Shown: positions 8,729 through 17,867, numbered from the stretch's first letter. The stretch: 47,606 bases of DNA from an uncultured Campylobacter sp. (GCA_934718785.1 CAKVAF010000015.1:1-47606), one strand, 5' to 3'. Translations and numbers: made by a program. Notes: generated from the letters alone by a model not told the origin.

Positions 8729-8847
8729 GGTGTAGGATTTTGAGATGATTTTAAGGGTTGTGCAGAAAAAATCGACTAAGGCTAGACAAGAAGTCTGCCG
8801 CAGGAGATTTTTTCAAACTCCCTTAAAAGCATCCAAAAGCCAACACC
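8729..8847. repeat. Family C 119-bp hairpin element (C2)
   Basis: Ends GGTGT/ACACC. Outer arms 8729-8757 and 8820-8847 pair along TTTTG-GATG-TTTTAAGGG. Inner arms GAAAAAATC/GATTTTTTC pair, and the core GGCTAGAC...GTCTGCC forms a helix with a one-base T bulge. It has the same length as C1. Confidence 0.8.
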
Positions 8848-8880
8848 GTTTTAAACTTTACTAAAAATTAAGCTTATTTA

Positions 8881-9693
<813 letters not shown>

Positions 9694-10422
9694 TTAGTGT
9701 TTTAAAATTTTACCCAGAAAGGCCTTCGTCCTTTCATTTTGCGGATTTTCAAAGAAATTTGCCGGTGTATTTTCTTCAATGATCGCCCCATCTTCCATGA
9801 AAACAACTCTATCAGCCACTTCCTTGGCAAAGCCCATCTCGTGCGTTACCACGACCATAGTGGTGTTGCTTTGATGAGAAATCTCGCGCATAACATCTAA
9901 AACTTCTTGTATGGTTTCAGGATCAAGTGCAGAAGTGGGCTCATCAAAGAGCATATAAGGTTTGTTTGAACAAAGGCTTCTAGCTATAGCCACGCGCTGT
10001 TGCTGTCCGCCTGAAAGTGTGGCTGGATAGACATTTGCCTTATTTTCTAAGCCCACGACTTTAAGGTATTTATAAGCGATTTCTTCGGCTTCTTTCTTGC
10101 TCTTTTTTTGAAGCTTCATCGGTGCTAGGGTTAAGTTTTGCAAAACGCTCATATGTGGGTAAAGATTAAAGTGCTGAAAGACCATAGAGCAGTATTTGCG
10201 ACAAATTTCAGTCTTTGTTTTAGGCGTGAGTTTGACCCCACCCACGATGACCTCGCCACTGCTGACATCTTCAAGTCCGTTCATACAGCGAATCGTCGTG
10301 CTTTTACCACTGCCACTAGGCCCTATGATGACGAGCTTTTCGCCGTCTTTAACACTCAAGTTTATATCTTTTAAAACATGGTGTTTGCCGTAGTATTTAT
10401 TTACATTTTTGAGTTCTATCAA
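9694..10422 (-). CDS. pebC: PebC, ATPase of the PEB1 amino-acid transporter
   Basis: A 242-residue ABC ATPase of the polar amino-acid class (GlnQ/HisP). It has Walker [11 protein letters not shown]-loop [12 protein letters not shown], signature LSGGQQQR, Walker [14 protein letters not shown] and H-loop [16 protein letters not shown]. The [10 protein letters not shown] and [14 protein letters not shown] stretches are diagnostic of amino-acid importers. It is the first gene of the minus-strand operon, read from a short AT-rich leader after znuB. It supplies energy to the two permeases. Confidence 0.95.
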   Translation of the reverse strand: MIELKNVNKYYGKHHVLKDINLSVKDGEKLVIIGPSGSGKSTTIRCMNGLEDVSSGEVIVGGVKLTPKTKTEICRKYCSMVFQHFNLYPHMSVLQNLTLAPMKLQKKSKKEAEEIAYKYLKVVGLENKANVYPATLSGGQQQRVAIARSLCSNKPYMLFDEPTSALDPETIQEVLDVMREISHQSNTTMVVVTHEMGFAKEVADRVVFMEDGAIIEENTPANFFENPQNERTKAFLGKILKH

Positions 10423-10504
10423 TGTTTAGCCTTTACTTTGAAATTATATAAAATTTAAGCTAAGAAAAAACTTATTTAAATAAATTTTAATATATTTTTT
10501 TAAC

Positions 10505-11305
10505 TCATTTAAATTTTTTAAAAAATAAAGACAGCACAAAGCCTGTGCAAGCGACCATGATAATGCTTGCCCCACTGCTTAAATCAAAAATTATGCTTAA
10601 AATCAGCCCCAAAAGAGAAAAAACCACGCTCAAAAAGCAAGAAAAAAACATCGTCATCCCAAGCTTTTTCGTAAATTTCTCCGCGATAAAACAAGGTATG
10701 CTAAGAAGTGCGATAACTAAAATCAGCCCCACAACGCGAATGCTAATGACTATACAAAAAGCGATCATAATGATGAGTAAATAATAAAAAAAGCCCGTGT
10801 GAATGCCCCTAAGCCTTGCAAACTCAGCATCATAACTCAACGCTTCAAATTGGCGGTAAAAAAGACCTGCAAGCAAGACAAAAGCCGCGCTCACAGCACC
10901 CATAAGCCACAAATCTTCGCTACTGACTGCTAAAATGCTGCCAAACAAATAAGCCATCAAATCATTTTGATAACCCGGGCTAAGATCGATCAAAATCAGC
11001 CCCAAAGCCATACCAAAAGCCCAAAGCACCGCGATGATATTATCACTTCTGTGAGGAAATTTTTGACTTAAATACGCCGCGATGAGAGCTAAAAAAAGCG
11101 TAAAAGCGCTTGTAGCCAGCAAAAAATTAATCCCAAAAAATACACCTATGCCCACACCCCCAAATGCGCCATGCGTAATGCCTCCAGCCATTGAAAAAAG
11201 GCGGTTTATTATCACTAAAGAGCCTATAATGCCACACGCTATACTCACAAGAAGCGCGGCGATTAAGGCGTTTTGAAAAAACGAAAAAGAAAGCATTTCA
11301 AGCAT
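10505..11305 (-). CDS. znuB: Zinc ABC transporter permease ZnuB
   Basis: A 266-residue ABC-3 family permease (ZnuB/MntB type) with about eight hydrophobic segments. Motifs include SIACGIIGSLVIINRLFSMAGGITHGAFGGVGIGVFFG near the N-terminus and FLFxRQFEALSYDAEFARLRGI in the middle. It would take zinc from ZnuA through the inner membrane, driven by ZnuC. From memory it corresponds to Cj0141c. It is the last gene of the znu cluster and is separated from znuC by 243 bases holding a B half-unit and A4. Confidence 0.88.
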   Translation of the reverse strand: MLEMLSFSFFQNALIAALLVSIACGIIGSLVIINRLFSMAGGITHGAFGGVGIGVFFGINFLLATSAFTLFLALIAAYLSQKFPHRSDNIIAVLWAFGMALGLILIDLSPGYQNDLMAYLFGSILAVSSEDLWLMGAVSAAFVLLAGLFYRQFEALSYDAEFARLRGIHTGFFYYLLIIMIAFCIVISIRVVGLILVIALLSIPCFIAEKFTKKLGMTMFFSCFLSVVFSLLGLILSIIFDLSSGASIIMVACTGFVLSLFFKKFK

Positions 11306-11418
11306 AAATTTCCTTTTTTAAAGTGTATTTTTAAAAATTCATTTCAAAATTTTATCTTTGTTTTTGAAATTTTGCCTTAAATTGATTGAAATTTTTAATT
11401 TTGCTTTTGTAAATTATA

Positions 11419-11457
11419 GATTGCCGCGCAAGGATAAATCCTTGCTCGCAATGACGG
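11419..11457. repeat. Family B half-unit with 8-bp stem
   Basis: GATTGCCGC, then GCAAGGAT (11428-11435), AA, ATCCTTGC (11438-11445), then TCGCAATGACGG. The stem is perfectly complementary and its sequence differs from the other copies. Confidence 0.8.
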
Positions 11458-11486
11458 ATATTAAAAATTTTCTCAATATAAATTTA

Positions 11487-11514
11487 CAAAACTCGCGCCG
11501 CTGTTTTATGATTT
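11487..11514 (+). repeat. Family A short repeat, copy A4
   Basis: AAAACTCGCGCCGCTGTTTT followed by ATGATTT, 35 bases beyond the znuC stop codon in the znuC-znuB gap. Confidence 0.8.
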
Positions 11515-11548
11515 TCTTAAAATTTAGCAAATTTTTAAATTTAAACTT

Positions 11549-12316
11549 CTACGAAATTCTGTAATCTGTTTTCTGCAATCCGTTGTCCGTATCGCAAAGG
11601 CAGGTTTTAAGGCTCATTTCCACATCACAAAAATGCGAATGATTTTCATATAAATGCTTTAAAAATGCTGAATTTTGCCTTGAGTTTTCATGCAAAACAA
11701 GCTCTTTGTTGAGATAAGCGATTTTGTTCGCGTAGGCAAGGGCGAGATTGATATCGTGGCAAATAACGATGATACCGATATTTTCAGCGTGTAAGCACGC
11801 TAAAAGCTCGAAAATGGCGACTGCGGTTTTGCTATCCACGCTTGCGGTAGGCTCATCCAAAATCAAAAGCTTGCAATCACTTATGAGTGCGCGCGCGATA
11901 AAGGCGCGCTGTCTCTCGCCGCCGCTAAGCTGGCTCACGCGCTTTTCTTTAAGCCTTAAAATGCCCATTTTATCAAGCATTTGCTCTGCTTTTTCTCTGT
12001 CTTTTTTGCTGTAAAAGCCGAAAATCTTTTCGTCCACAAGCCCCATTAAGACAAGTTCTTCTACGCAAATGTCAAAATTTAAATTAGGCTCTGTGTTTTG
12101 TGAGACATAAGAAATTTCGGTGTTTGAAATGAATTTATCAATGCCTTTTTTAAGGGGCAAAATACCCAAAATAAGCTTCACAAGCGTGGATTTACCGCCC
12201 CCATTAGGTCCTATGATGGCTAGAAAGTCCTTGTTATCATAGCTCAGGCTTACATTTTCAAGTACTTTTTGAGCGCCATAACTAAAGTTTAAGCTCTTTA
12301 TCTCTAAAAGTTTCAT
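11549..12316 (-). CDS. znuC: Zinc ABC transporter ATPase ZnuC
   Basis: A 255-residue ABC ATPase with Walker A GPNGGGKST, signature LSGGERQR, Walker B LLILDEPTASVD and switch His in VICHDINLAL, the pattern of the Zn/Mn importer class. The last ~35 residues (CDVEMSLKTCLCDTDNGLQ) carry several Cys and form a tail of uncertain role. Start ATG at 12316 with AAAGGATATGA upstream. It lies 56 bases after the NicO-type fusion gene in the same orientation. From memory it matches Cj0142c. Confidence 0.9.
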   Translation of the reverse strand: MKLLEIKSLNFSYGAQKVLENVSLSYDNKDFLAIIGPNGGGKSTLVKLILGILPLKKGIDKFISNTEISYVSQNTEPNLNFDICVEELVLMGLVDEKIFGFYSKKDREKAEQMLDKMGILRLKEKRVSQLSGGERQRAFIARALISDCKLLILDEPTASVDSKTAVAIFELLACLHAENIGIIVICHDINLALAYANKIAYLNKELVLHENSRQNSAFLKHLYENHSHFCDVEMSLKTCLCDTDNGLQKTDYRIS

Positions 12317-12372
12317 TCATATCCTTAAAAGCTTTATTATAGCAAATTTTGTTTTTGAAATAAATTTATGCC

Positions 12373-13863
12373 TTAAAAAACTGCCATTTTTGCATTAAAA
12401 AAGATAAAAAATCCCAACAAAATCATAAAAATAAGCGCGATGTATTCTAAAAAAATCCTATATTTTGTCCTTAGAGCTAAATTTATCCTAAGGGCAAAAA
12501 GTCCGCACACAAAAAGCACAAAAGCCATTCCAAGTGCTATAAAAACAGCACTTAAAAGAGCCTTACTAGTGCCAAATTCAAAGGCTAGGCTAAATACAAG
12601 CACCATAGTAGGACAAGGCACAGCTCCAGCTGCTATGATAAGGGCAATTTCGCTAAATTTATTTTTAGCTTTTAAATTAAGCTTAATGATTTTTTGATTT
12701 TTCTTTGCAAAAATGATTGAATTTTTATTTTTCATTTCATTATTTTTAAAAATGAGTTGAGAATGTCTATCACAACTTAGGCATTTTTTATCATTTTTTA
12801 AAATCTTTTTACTTAAAAGATAAAGAGAAATAAAGATGATTAAAATACTTGAAAACTGCGTTACAATAAGGCTTGAGTTCGCATTTAAATTTCTAGCTAA
12901 AGTTTTTAGTATAAAAAAGGCGGTGAAAACCAGCAAAAAAGCACTCATTATATGCACTAAAGCCACTTTAAAAGCAAAGCTTAAAGCCTTAAGATAAGAG
13001 CCGCCAAAGGCTAGAAAATACGAGCTTACAAGCAGTTTTGAATGACCCGGTGCAGCCGCGTGAAACATACCATAACAAAGACTTAATATCATAAGAATAA
13101 GTATGCTAAAAAAGCTATTTGAATGAATTTCATCTTTCAAAAGAGCTATAAAATAAGCATTTAAAGTTCTAAGTTTTATTAAAATACTTTGTAAAAAACT
13201 TTCATTTTTGTTTAAATTTTCTTGTGAAATTTTTTGAGTATTTATATCATTATTTTTATATAAATTATCATCATTTATGCTATTTGTATAGCTTAAAAAA
13301 CTCACATTTAAATTTGCATTATTTAAAAGATATAAATTTTCTTTAAGCTTCAAAGGCGCAGTATTTAAAAAGAAAAAATCAAAAAAGCCCTCATCATCAA
13401 AGATTTTAATGGCTAAAGGGCTTTTTAAATCAGCATCTAAAATAAGGGTGTATTCATAAAGCAAAGTGGCGTTACTCTCTTTATTTTCAAGGCTTAGACT
13501 TTGTTGATCAAGCTTAAATTTAAGAGCCTTTGCCTGCTTTAAATTATTTTTTGCACTTTCATAGATAAAGCTTAGCTGATTTTTCGCATTCACATAGTCT
13601 TTTAAGGCTTTTTCTATGCCCTTAAATTCTACTTCATCAAATTTTAAATTGCCATTCATATCATAATTTTGAAGCAAAATTTCACTAAACTGGGGCGAAA
13701 AACTCCAAGCCAAACTCAGCTTTTTTAGCCTTAAATTTTCATCCACGCTAGCATCTTTAATGAAAACATGCGCACTAGGCGTATAAGCAGCACATAAAGC
13801 ACAAGCCTTAGCAAAATTTGCAAAGCAAAAAATAAGAGCAAAAATTTTAATAATATTTTTCAA
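12373..13863 (-). CDS. DUF1007 / NicO-type (RcnA-like) metal transport fusion protein
   Basis: The 496-residue protein has two parts. After a signal-like N-terminus (to about residue 20, then CALC) comes a ~200-residue soluble part resembling DUF1007, with an EF-hand-like loop DMNGNLKFDEVE at residues 68-79. The C-terminal half is a membrane transporter of the NicO/RcnA nickel-cobalt type. It has HAAAPGHSK (268-276), the counterpart of the usual HxxxPGHGK, then further hydrophobic segments and AAGAVPCPTMVLVF. Its place between znuA and znuC suggests a part in divalent metal handling, perhaps zinc, though the family is best known for nickel or cobalt. The coding sequence is AT-rich and Asn/Lys-rich in the linker (residues 190-225). 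I do not recall this gene inside the C. jejuni znu cluster. Confidence 0.75.
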   Translation of the reverse strand: MKNIIKIFALIFCFANFAKACALCAAYTPSAHVFIKDASVDENLRLKKLSLAWSFSPQFSEILLQNYDMNGNLKFDEVEFKGIEKALKDYVNAKNQLSFIYESAKNNLKQAKALKFKLDQQSLSLENKESNATLLYEYTLILDADLKSPLAIKIFDDEGFFDFFFLNTAPLKLKENLYLLNNANLNVSFLSYTNSINDDNLYKNNDINTQKISQENLNKNESFLQSILIKLRTLNAYFIALLKDEIHSNSFFSILILMILSLCYGMFHAAAPGHSKLLVSSYFLAFGGSYLKALSFAFKVALVHIMSAFLLVFTAFFILKTLARNLNANSSLIVTQFSSILIIFISLYLLSKKILKNDKKCLSCDRHSQLIFKNNEMKNKNSIIFAKKNQKIIKLNLKAKNKFSEIALIIAAGAVPCPTMVLVFSLAFEFGTSKALLSAVFIALGMAFVLFVCGLFALRINLALRTKYRIFLEYIALIFMILLGFFIFFNAKMAVF

Positions 13864-13906
13864 AATTTTTCTTTATTTTTTATCATTTTAAAGCCTTTAA
13901 TAAAGC

Positions 13907-14815
13907 TTAATTTTTACTTAAAATCTCAGCACTTTTTAAAAGCTCATTTTCACAGTCCGCGCTTAAATGATCAATTTCTAAAACCTGTGCGTCAAGCTCT
14001 TTAGTTAAGGCTCTTGCAGCATTTTGAGCAAAGCCTTTTTGCACGAAAATCGTTTTAATCTTTTCTTTTTTAGCCATCTCAATCAAAGCTTTCAAATCCC
14101 TTGCTTTAGGCTCTTTGCCCTCAAGTTCTACAGGAATTTGCACTAAGTTATAGCGCGCGGCAAAATAGCCCCAGCTTGGATGATAAACGATGAATTTTTT
14201 GCCCGCTTTATCCTTTAAAAGTGCCGCGATTTTAACATTTAAGGCGTCAAGTTCTTTGTTAAATTTTTCTAAATTTGTTTGAAATTTAACCCTTTCTTGC
14301 GGATATTTTGCGCTAAGCGTGTTAGCTATGGTGCTTGCCTGCGTTTTTACTAAAATAGGATCAAGCCAAATGTGCGGGTCGCTGCTTTCATGGGCGTGTG
14401 AATGCGCTTCGTGGTGTGCGCTAGGGTTTTCATCGTTTTGGTGTTCGTGTTTTTTATGAGAATGCGCTTCGTGCGAATGTTCAGCAAAGCCTAAAAGTTT
14501 GATATTTTTTCTCAAATCCACTATTTCAAGGTGCTTAAAAAGGCTTTGAAATTTATGCATCATAGGCTTTTCAAACTCAAGTCCGGTGGTAAAATAAATA
14601 TCGCTTTTTTCAAGCTTTGATATGGTAGCGGGCTTGAAATCGATATTGTGCTCATCTGTATTTGGCGGCACGATGACATTAATTTCAGCAAAATCGCCGG
14701 CGATTTTTTTTACAAAAAAAGCTTGCGGGGGAATGCTCACGCTAATGATAGGCTTAGCAAATAATATGAGATTAAAACTCATTAAACTAGCTAATAATAT
14801 GAAAATCTTTTTCAT
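13907..14815 (-). CDS. znuA: Periplasmic zinc-binding protein ZnuA
   Basis: A 302-residue cluster A-I solute-binding protein for zinc. It has a signal peptide (MKKIFILLASLMSFNLILFA), the first ligand region PNTDEHNIDFKPATISKLEKSDIYF, and a His/Glu-rich loop at about residues 112-142 that is the zinc-chelating hallmark. DPHIWLDP and VYHPSWGYFAARY follow, with the remaining His ligands. Start ATG at 14815 has AAAGGAGAAAA upstream. It is the first gene of the zinc cluster and reads away from zur. A perfect palindrome (14911-14927) sits directly upstream of its -10 box, so Zur repression is likely. Confidence 0.93.
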   Translation of the reverse strand: MKKIFILLASLMSFNLILFAKPIISVSIPPQAFFVKKIAGDFAEINVIVPPNTDEHNIDFKPATISKLEKSDIYFTTGLEFEKPMMHKFQSLFKHLEIVDLRKNIKLLGFAEHSHEAHSHKKHEHQNDENPSAHHEAHSHAHESSDPHIWLDPILVKTQASTIANTLSAKYPQERVKFQTNLEKFNKELDALNVKIAALLKDKAGKKFIVYHPSWGYFAARYNLVQIPVELEGKEPKARDLKALIEMAKKEKIKTIFVQKGFAQNAARALTKELDAQVLEIDHLSADCENELLKSAEILSKN

Positions 14816-14900
14816 TTTTTCTCCTTTGAAGTTTAAATTTAAAGGCTCTAAATGCCTTAAACAAGTGATTTTAAAGCCTTTAAAATTTTTAAGATTTGAA

Positions 14901-14906
14901 ATTATA
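14901..14906 (-). promoter_or_regulatory. -10 box of the znuA promoter
   Basis: On the minus strand the sequence reads ATGT-TATAAT, a full extended -10, 86 bases before the znuA ATG. It abuts the palindromic operator. Confidence 0.6.
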
Positions 14907-14910
14907 ACAT

Positions 14911-14927
14911 GTGCAACTTAGTTGCAC
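14911..14927. promoter_or_regulatory. Probable Zur operator
   Basis: GTGCAACTTAGTTGCAC is a perfect palindrome of two 8-base arms around one central base, in the spacer between znuA and the Fur-family regulator. A further half-site AAGTTGCAT follows at 14938-14946. Its position next to the znuA -10 box fits repression. Confidence 0.75.
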
Positions 14928-15086
14928 CTTAAAAAATAAGTTGCATTAAAAATTTTTGATTTTCTTAAAAACGCTTGATTTTAAGGAGTAAATTTTGAAA
15001 AAATATTATAATTTTGCCTTAAATTTAATGAAAAAAGTGTAAAATAAAGCAAAAAATTTTAAGATTTTTACCTAAAAAGGCGAGCG

Positions 15087-15428
15087 ATGAAAGCTTTAAA
15101 TTTGCTTAAAGATAACGACATAGCCATTACAGATTTGCGCCTTCAAATGCTTGAGATTTTAAGCAAAGCAAGCAAGCCCTTAAGCCTTGATGATTTCAAG
15201 CTTGAAGCGAACAAAACGACATTTTACCGCAATATGCAGCTTTTTGAAGAGCGTGGCATAGTCAGCAAAAGCACCTTTGAGCGCAAGAGTTTTTACGAGC
15301 TGAGCTCGCATTCAAAGGCGCATTTTATCTGTGATGTGTGCCATAAAATCACGAATTTTCAAATGCCAAAGATCAAAGGCAAGATTAAAAGTGTCGTGGC
15401 TAAGGGCGTTTGCGAGGATTGCGGCTGA
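15087..15428 (+). CDS. zur: Fur-family regulator, probably the zinc repressor Zur
   Basis: A compact 113-residue Fur-family protein. The N-terminal winged helix contains the recognition-helix region NKTTFYRNMQLFEERGIVSK. The C-terminal part has HSKAHFICDVC and VCEDCG, the paired CxxC motifs that hold structural zinc. It is shorter than Fur and lacks the His-rich tail, as many Zur proteins do. Zinc as the ligand is inferred from its divergent place beside znuA and the palindrome between them. Start ATG at 15087 follows the weak AAAAAGGCGAGCG. Confidence 0.8.
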   Translation: MKALNLLKDNDIAITDLRLQMLEILSKASKPLSLDDFKLEANKTTFYRNMQLFEERGIVSKSTFERKSFYELSSHSKAHFICDVCHKITNFQMPKIKGKIKSVVAKGVCEDCG

Positions 15429-15454
15429 GTTTTAAAATGATTAATTAATCAATT

Positions 15455-15484
15455 TAAAAAACAGCAGCGCGAGTTTTGGAATTT
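15455..15484 (-). repeat. Family A short repeat, copy A5
   Basis: Reverse orientation, AAAACAGCAGCGCGAGTTTT, 20 bases upstream of a B unit. Confidence 0.8.
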
Positions 15485-15504
15485 GAATAAATTTAAAAGG
15501 TCCT

Positions 15505-15617
15505 GTCATTGCGAAGTCTTTTTGTCATTGTAAGTCGCAGCGAAGCAATTCATAATTTAATAGCAAATTCAAAGAGTGGATTGCCACGACTTGACAAAGT
15601 CAAGTCTCGCAATGACG
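15505..15617. repeat. Family B palindromic unit
   Basis: The left arm GTCATTG...GCGAAGCAATTCAT is partly duplicated. The right half is GATTGCCAC + GACTTGAC (15588-15595), AAA, GTCAAGTC (15599-15606) + TCGCAATGACGG, with a perfect 8-bp stem. Confidence 0.8.
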
Positions 15618-15626
15618 GGGCTAGTT

Positions 15627-15743
15627 TCGTCATTGCGAGAAGCGAAGCGACGAAGCAATCCATAGTTTATTTTTAAATTTTATTTTTATTTTCGTAAAAT
15701 TTTAATGGATTGCCGCGCGAGCAAAGCTCGCTCGCAATGACGA
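15627..15743. repeat. Family B full palindromic unit (117 bp, best copy)
   Basis: Left arm TCGTCATTGCGAG...CAATCCATAG, AT-rich centre, right arm AATGGATTGCCGC + GCGAGC (15717-15722), AAA, GCTCGC (15726-15731) + TCGCAATGACGA. The outer arms are exact inverted repeats, and the centre is nearly identical to that of the unit at 20988. Confidence 0.85.
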
Positions 15744-15907
15744 GTTGGTAGGATAGATTGGCACGCCAAAACTGCGTTTTATCTCGCAAGAACGGCTATT
15801 TAAATTATCGACACATTCAAGTTTTCGCGCAATGACGAATGCTTATTTTAAAATTTACACTCAATTCACACAAAAAGAGCAAAATTTCGCATATTAAAGG
15901 AGAAAAA

Positions 15908-16576
15908 ATGGCGGCTAAAATTCTTTTATTAGAAGATGATTTAAGCATTAGCGAGATTATGGAAGAATATTTAAGTGATGAGGGCTTTGAAGTGAGCTTA
16001 GTAAATGACGCGCAAGAAGCCTTAAATGAGGCTTATGAGAAAAACTATGATCTTTGGATTTTAGATGTAAAAGTGCCTTTGGGAGATGGATTTTCCTTGC
16101 TTAAAGAGCTTCGCGCTGCTGGCAAAAGCACGCCGGCTATATTTTTAACCTCGCTAAATACGGCTGAGGATCTAAAACAAGGCTTTGATACAGGCTGTGA
16201 TGATTATATTAAAAAGCCCTTTGAGCTAATTGAGCTTAAAGCGCGCATTGAAAGCATTTTGAAGCGAAATTTTTCGCATAAAAATGAAGATTTTGAAGAT
16301 TTAAAAAATGGCTATAAATTTGCGCTAAATTCACAAATTCTTTATCACAATGACAAAGCCTTACCCCTGCCAAGCAAGGAAATTAGATTATTAGCACTAC
16401 TTTTAAAGCATAAAAATGAATTTTTAAGCACAGAGAAAATTTTTAACGAGCTTTGGGACTATGATGAAGAGCCTAGCGAGCTTTCATTAAGAGTGTATGT
16501 AAAAAATTTGCGTAAAATTTTAGGCAAGGATAATATCATCAATCAGCGCGGCAGGGGCTATAGCTATGTTTACTAA
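15908..16576 (+). CDS. OmpR-type response regulator
   Basis: A 222-residue two-component regulator. The receiver domain has acidic pocket D10-D11, phospho-acceptor D53 (LWILDVKVP), the Thr in IFLTSLN and the Lys in DYIKKPF. The C-terminal winged helix (residues ~130-222) ends RVYVKNLRKILGKDNIINQRGRGYSYVY, a typical Trans_reg_C ending. I chose ATG 15908, preceded by AAAGGAGAAAAA. The upstream in-frame ATG at 15839 lies in repeat DNA and would add an unrelated 23-residue leader. It overlaps the kinase gene by 11 bases. It resembles the DccR/CrdR group, but I cannot place it certainly. Confidence 0.9.
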   Translation: MAAKILLLEDDLSISEIMEEYLSDEGFEVSLVNDAQEALNEAYEKNYDLWILDVKVPLGDGFSLLKELRAAGKSTPAIFLTSLNTAEDLKQGFDTGCDDYIKKPFELIELKARIESILKRNFSHKNEDFEDLKNGYKFALNSQILYHNDKALPLPSKEIRLLALLLKHKNEFLSTEKIFNELWDYDEEPSELSLRVYVKNLRKILGKDNIINQRGRGYSYVY

Positions 16577-17789
16577 AAAGGTCATCGCACAAATTTTAGC
16601 TCTTTATTTAACGACAACTGGCATTTTTCTTATCATTTTTTTTGTGATTTGGCATCAAAAACTTTTGGATAATCTCACAAACGAGCACACCAGAGTGCTT
16701 AAAGATGCCCATAGAAACATAGTCTTAAGTATATTAAATGCTAAGCAAACTCCTATAGAACAAACTTGCAAAAATATAGCAAGCGTTTCAAGTATTAAAT
16801 TTGCGATACTTGATGAAAGGCAAGTTTTATGCTCGGATCTAGATTTTGCACTCGATGATATCAATGTAAGTCTCAGGCAGCAGGGCATTTACAAGGAGCA
16901 TATTTTTTATTTGGCGGCGATGAATCCAAGTGCTTATTATCTCAACACACTTAAGGATAGAAAAGAATTAAGCATACAAAATGGGGCTTTAAGAACCTTT
17001 ATTCAAGGCCAAGATGTGAGCAAAGAGCTTCTTTATATCAGGCTTTGGCTGGGCTTTGCTCTGCTTTTTAGCTTTTTGATTTTGGCTTTGGTGAGCTTTT
17101 TTTTGGTGAAAATCGCGCTCAAGCCCTTAAATGAGAAAATCAGCACTTTAAATTCTTTCATCAAGGACTTCACACACGAGATAAACACGCCTTTAAGCGT
17201 GATTTTACTAAGCATTGAACAAATTGAGCAAAATGATGGTAAGGTCGCTGAAAACAAGCTTAAAAGAATGAAACTGGCTTCAAAAACACTCTCACAAACT
17301 TATTCTGATTTAATCTTTTACACCTTCCCAGATACGATAGCTTCGCAAGATGAAGAGCTTAAAATGAAAGATTTAATCCAAGAAAGACTAGAATATTTTA
17401 AACTCTTTTTTGAGCAAAAAAAGCTTGAAATCAGCGCAAATTTAGATGATAGCACACTTTTTGCAAGCAAAAATAAAATCAACAAACTCCTTGATAATCT
17501 CATCAGCAACGCGATAAAATATAATAAAAAAGGCGGTTTTATCAAAATCAATTTATATCAAAACTGCCTAAGTATCCAAGACAGCGGCTGTGGGATAGAA
17601 GAAAAAAATTTAAAAGCCATATTTAGCCGCTACGCAAGGTTCAATCAAGATCAAGGTGGCTTTGGCATAGGGCTTTCTTTGGTGCAAGGCATTTGCAAGG
17701 AGTATCATATCGAGCTTGATTGCACTTCAGCACTCAATAAGGGCAGCAAATTTGAACTAAAATGGCAAAAAAAATTCGTAAAAGCTTGA
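16566..17789 (+). CDS. Sensor histidine kinase
   Basis: A 407-residue membrane kinase. Transmembrane segments lie at about residues 8-29 and 159-181, bounding a ~130-residue periplasmic sensor region. No clear HAMP domain follows, only a short linker. H-box is FTHEINTPLSV with phospho-His H204. ATPase motifs: N-box DNLISNAIKYN, G1 IQDSGCGI, F-box IFSRYARF, G2 GFGIGLSLV. It is translated from an ATG inside the regulator gene, so the two form a coupled pair. The signal is not deducible. Confidence 0.9.
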   Translation: MFTKKVIAQILALYLTTTGIFLIIFFVIWHQKLLDNLTNEHTRVLKDAHRNIVLSILNAKQTPIEQTCKNIASVSSIKFAILDERQVLCSDLDFALDDINVSLRQQGIYKEHIFYLAAMNPSAYYLNTLKDRKELSIQNGALRTFIQGQDVSKELLYIRLWLGFALLFSFLILALVSFFLVKIALKPLNEKISTLNSFIKDFTHEINTPLSVILLSIEQIEQNDGKVAENKLKRMKLASKTLSQTYSDLIFYTFPDTIASQDEELKMKDLIQERLEYFKLFFEQKKLEISANLDDSTLFASKNKINKLLDNLISNAIKYNKKGGFIKINLYQNCLSIQDSGCGIEEKNLKAIFSRYARFNQDQGGFGIGLSLVQGICKEYHIELDCTSALNKGSKFELKWQKKFVKA

Positions 17790-17867
17790 TTTATTTGCTG
17801 AAATTTGCTAAAATGAAGCTTAAAAATTTCAAAAATATTTTTAAAATTTAGCATTTTTTGATAAAAG

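Larger units (their letters stand above)
8516..8880. other. 365-base intra-operon gap carrying second composite repeat A-B-C
   Basis: This gap between peb1A and its permease gene repeats the arrangement of the next gap in the operon: A3 (8572-8600), B (8601-8700), C2 (8729-8847). The two gaps are homologous in order and spacing but well diverged in sequence. Confidence 0.8.
15429..15907. other. 479-base spacer made of A and B repeats
   Basis: The spacer holds A5, two B units and a further degenerate tail (15760-15838). The tail includes GGCACGCC-AAAAC-TGC-GTTTT and the segment AATTATCGACACATTCAAG, shared with the spacers near 21.3 and 22.7 kb. The response-regulator frame is open upstream to 15839, but that part is repeat sequence. 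Confidence 0.8.

Noticed and set aside
15505..15840. CRISPR-like spacing of repeated CGCAATGACG motifs
   Set aside because: Repeats are inverted, of uneven spacing and part of palindromic units; there are no uniform spacers and no cas genes.
15839..15907. Upstream extension of the response regulator from ATG 15839
   Set aside because: It would be translated from repeat and spacer DNA; ATG 15908 has AAAGGAG and gives the family's usual N-terminus.
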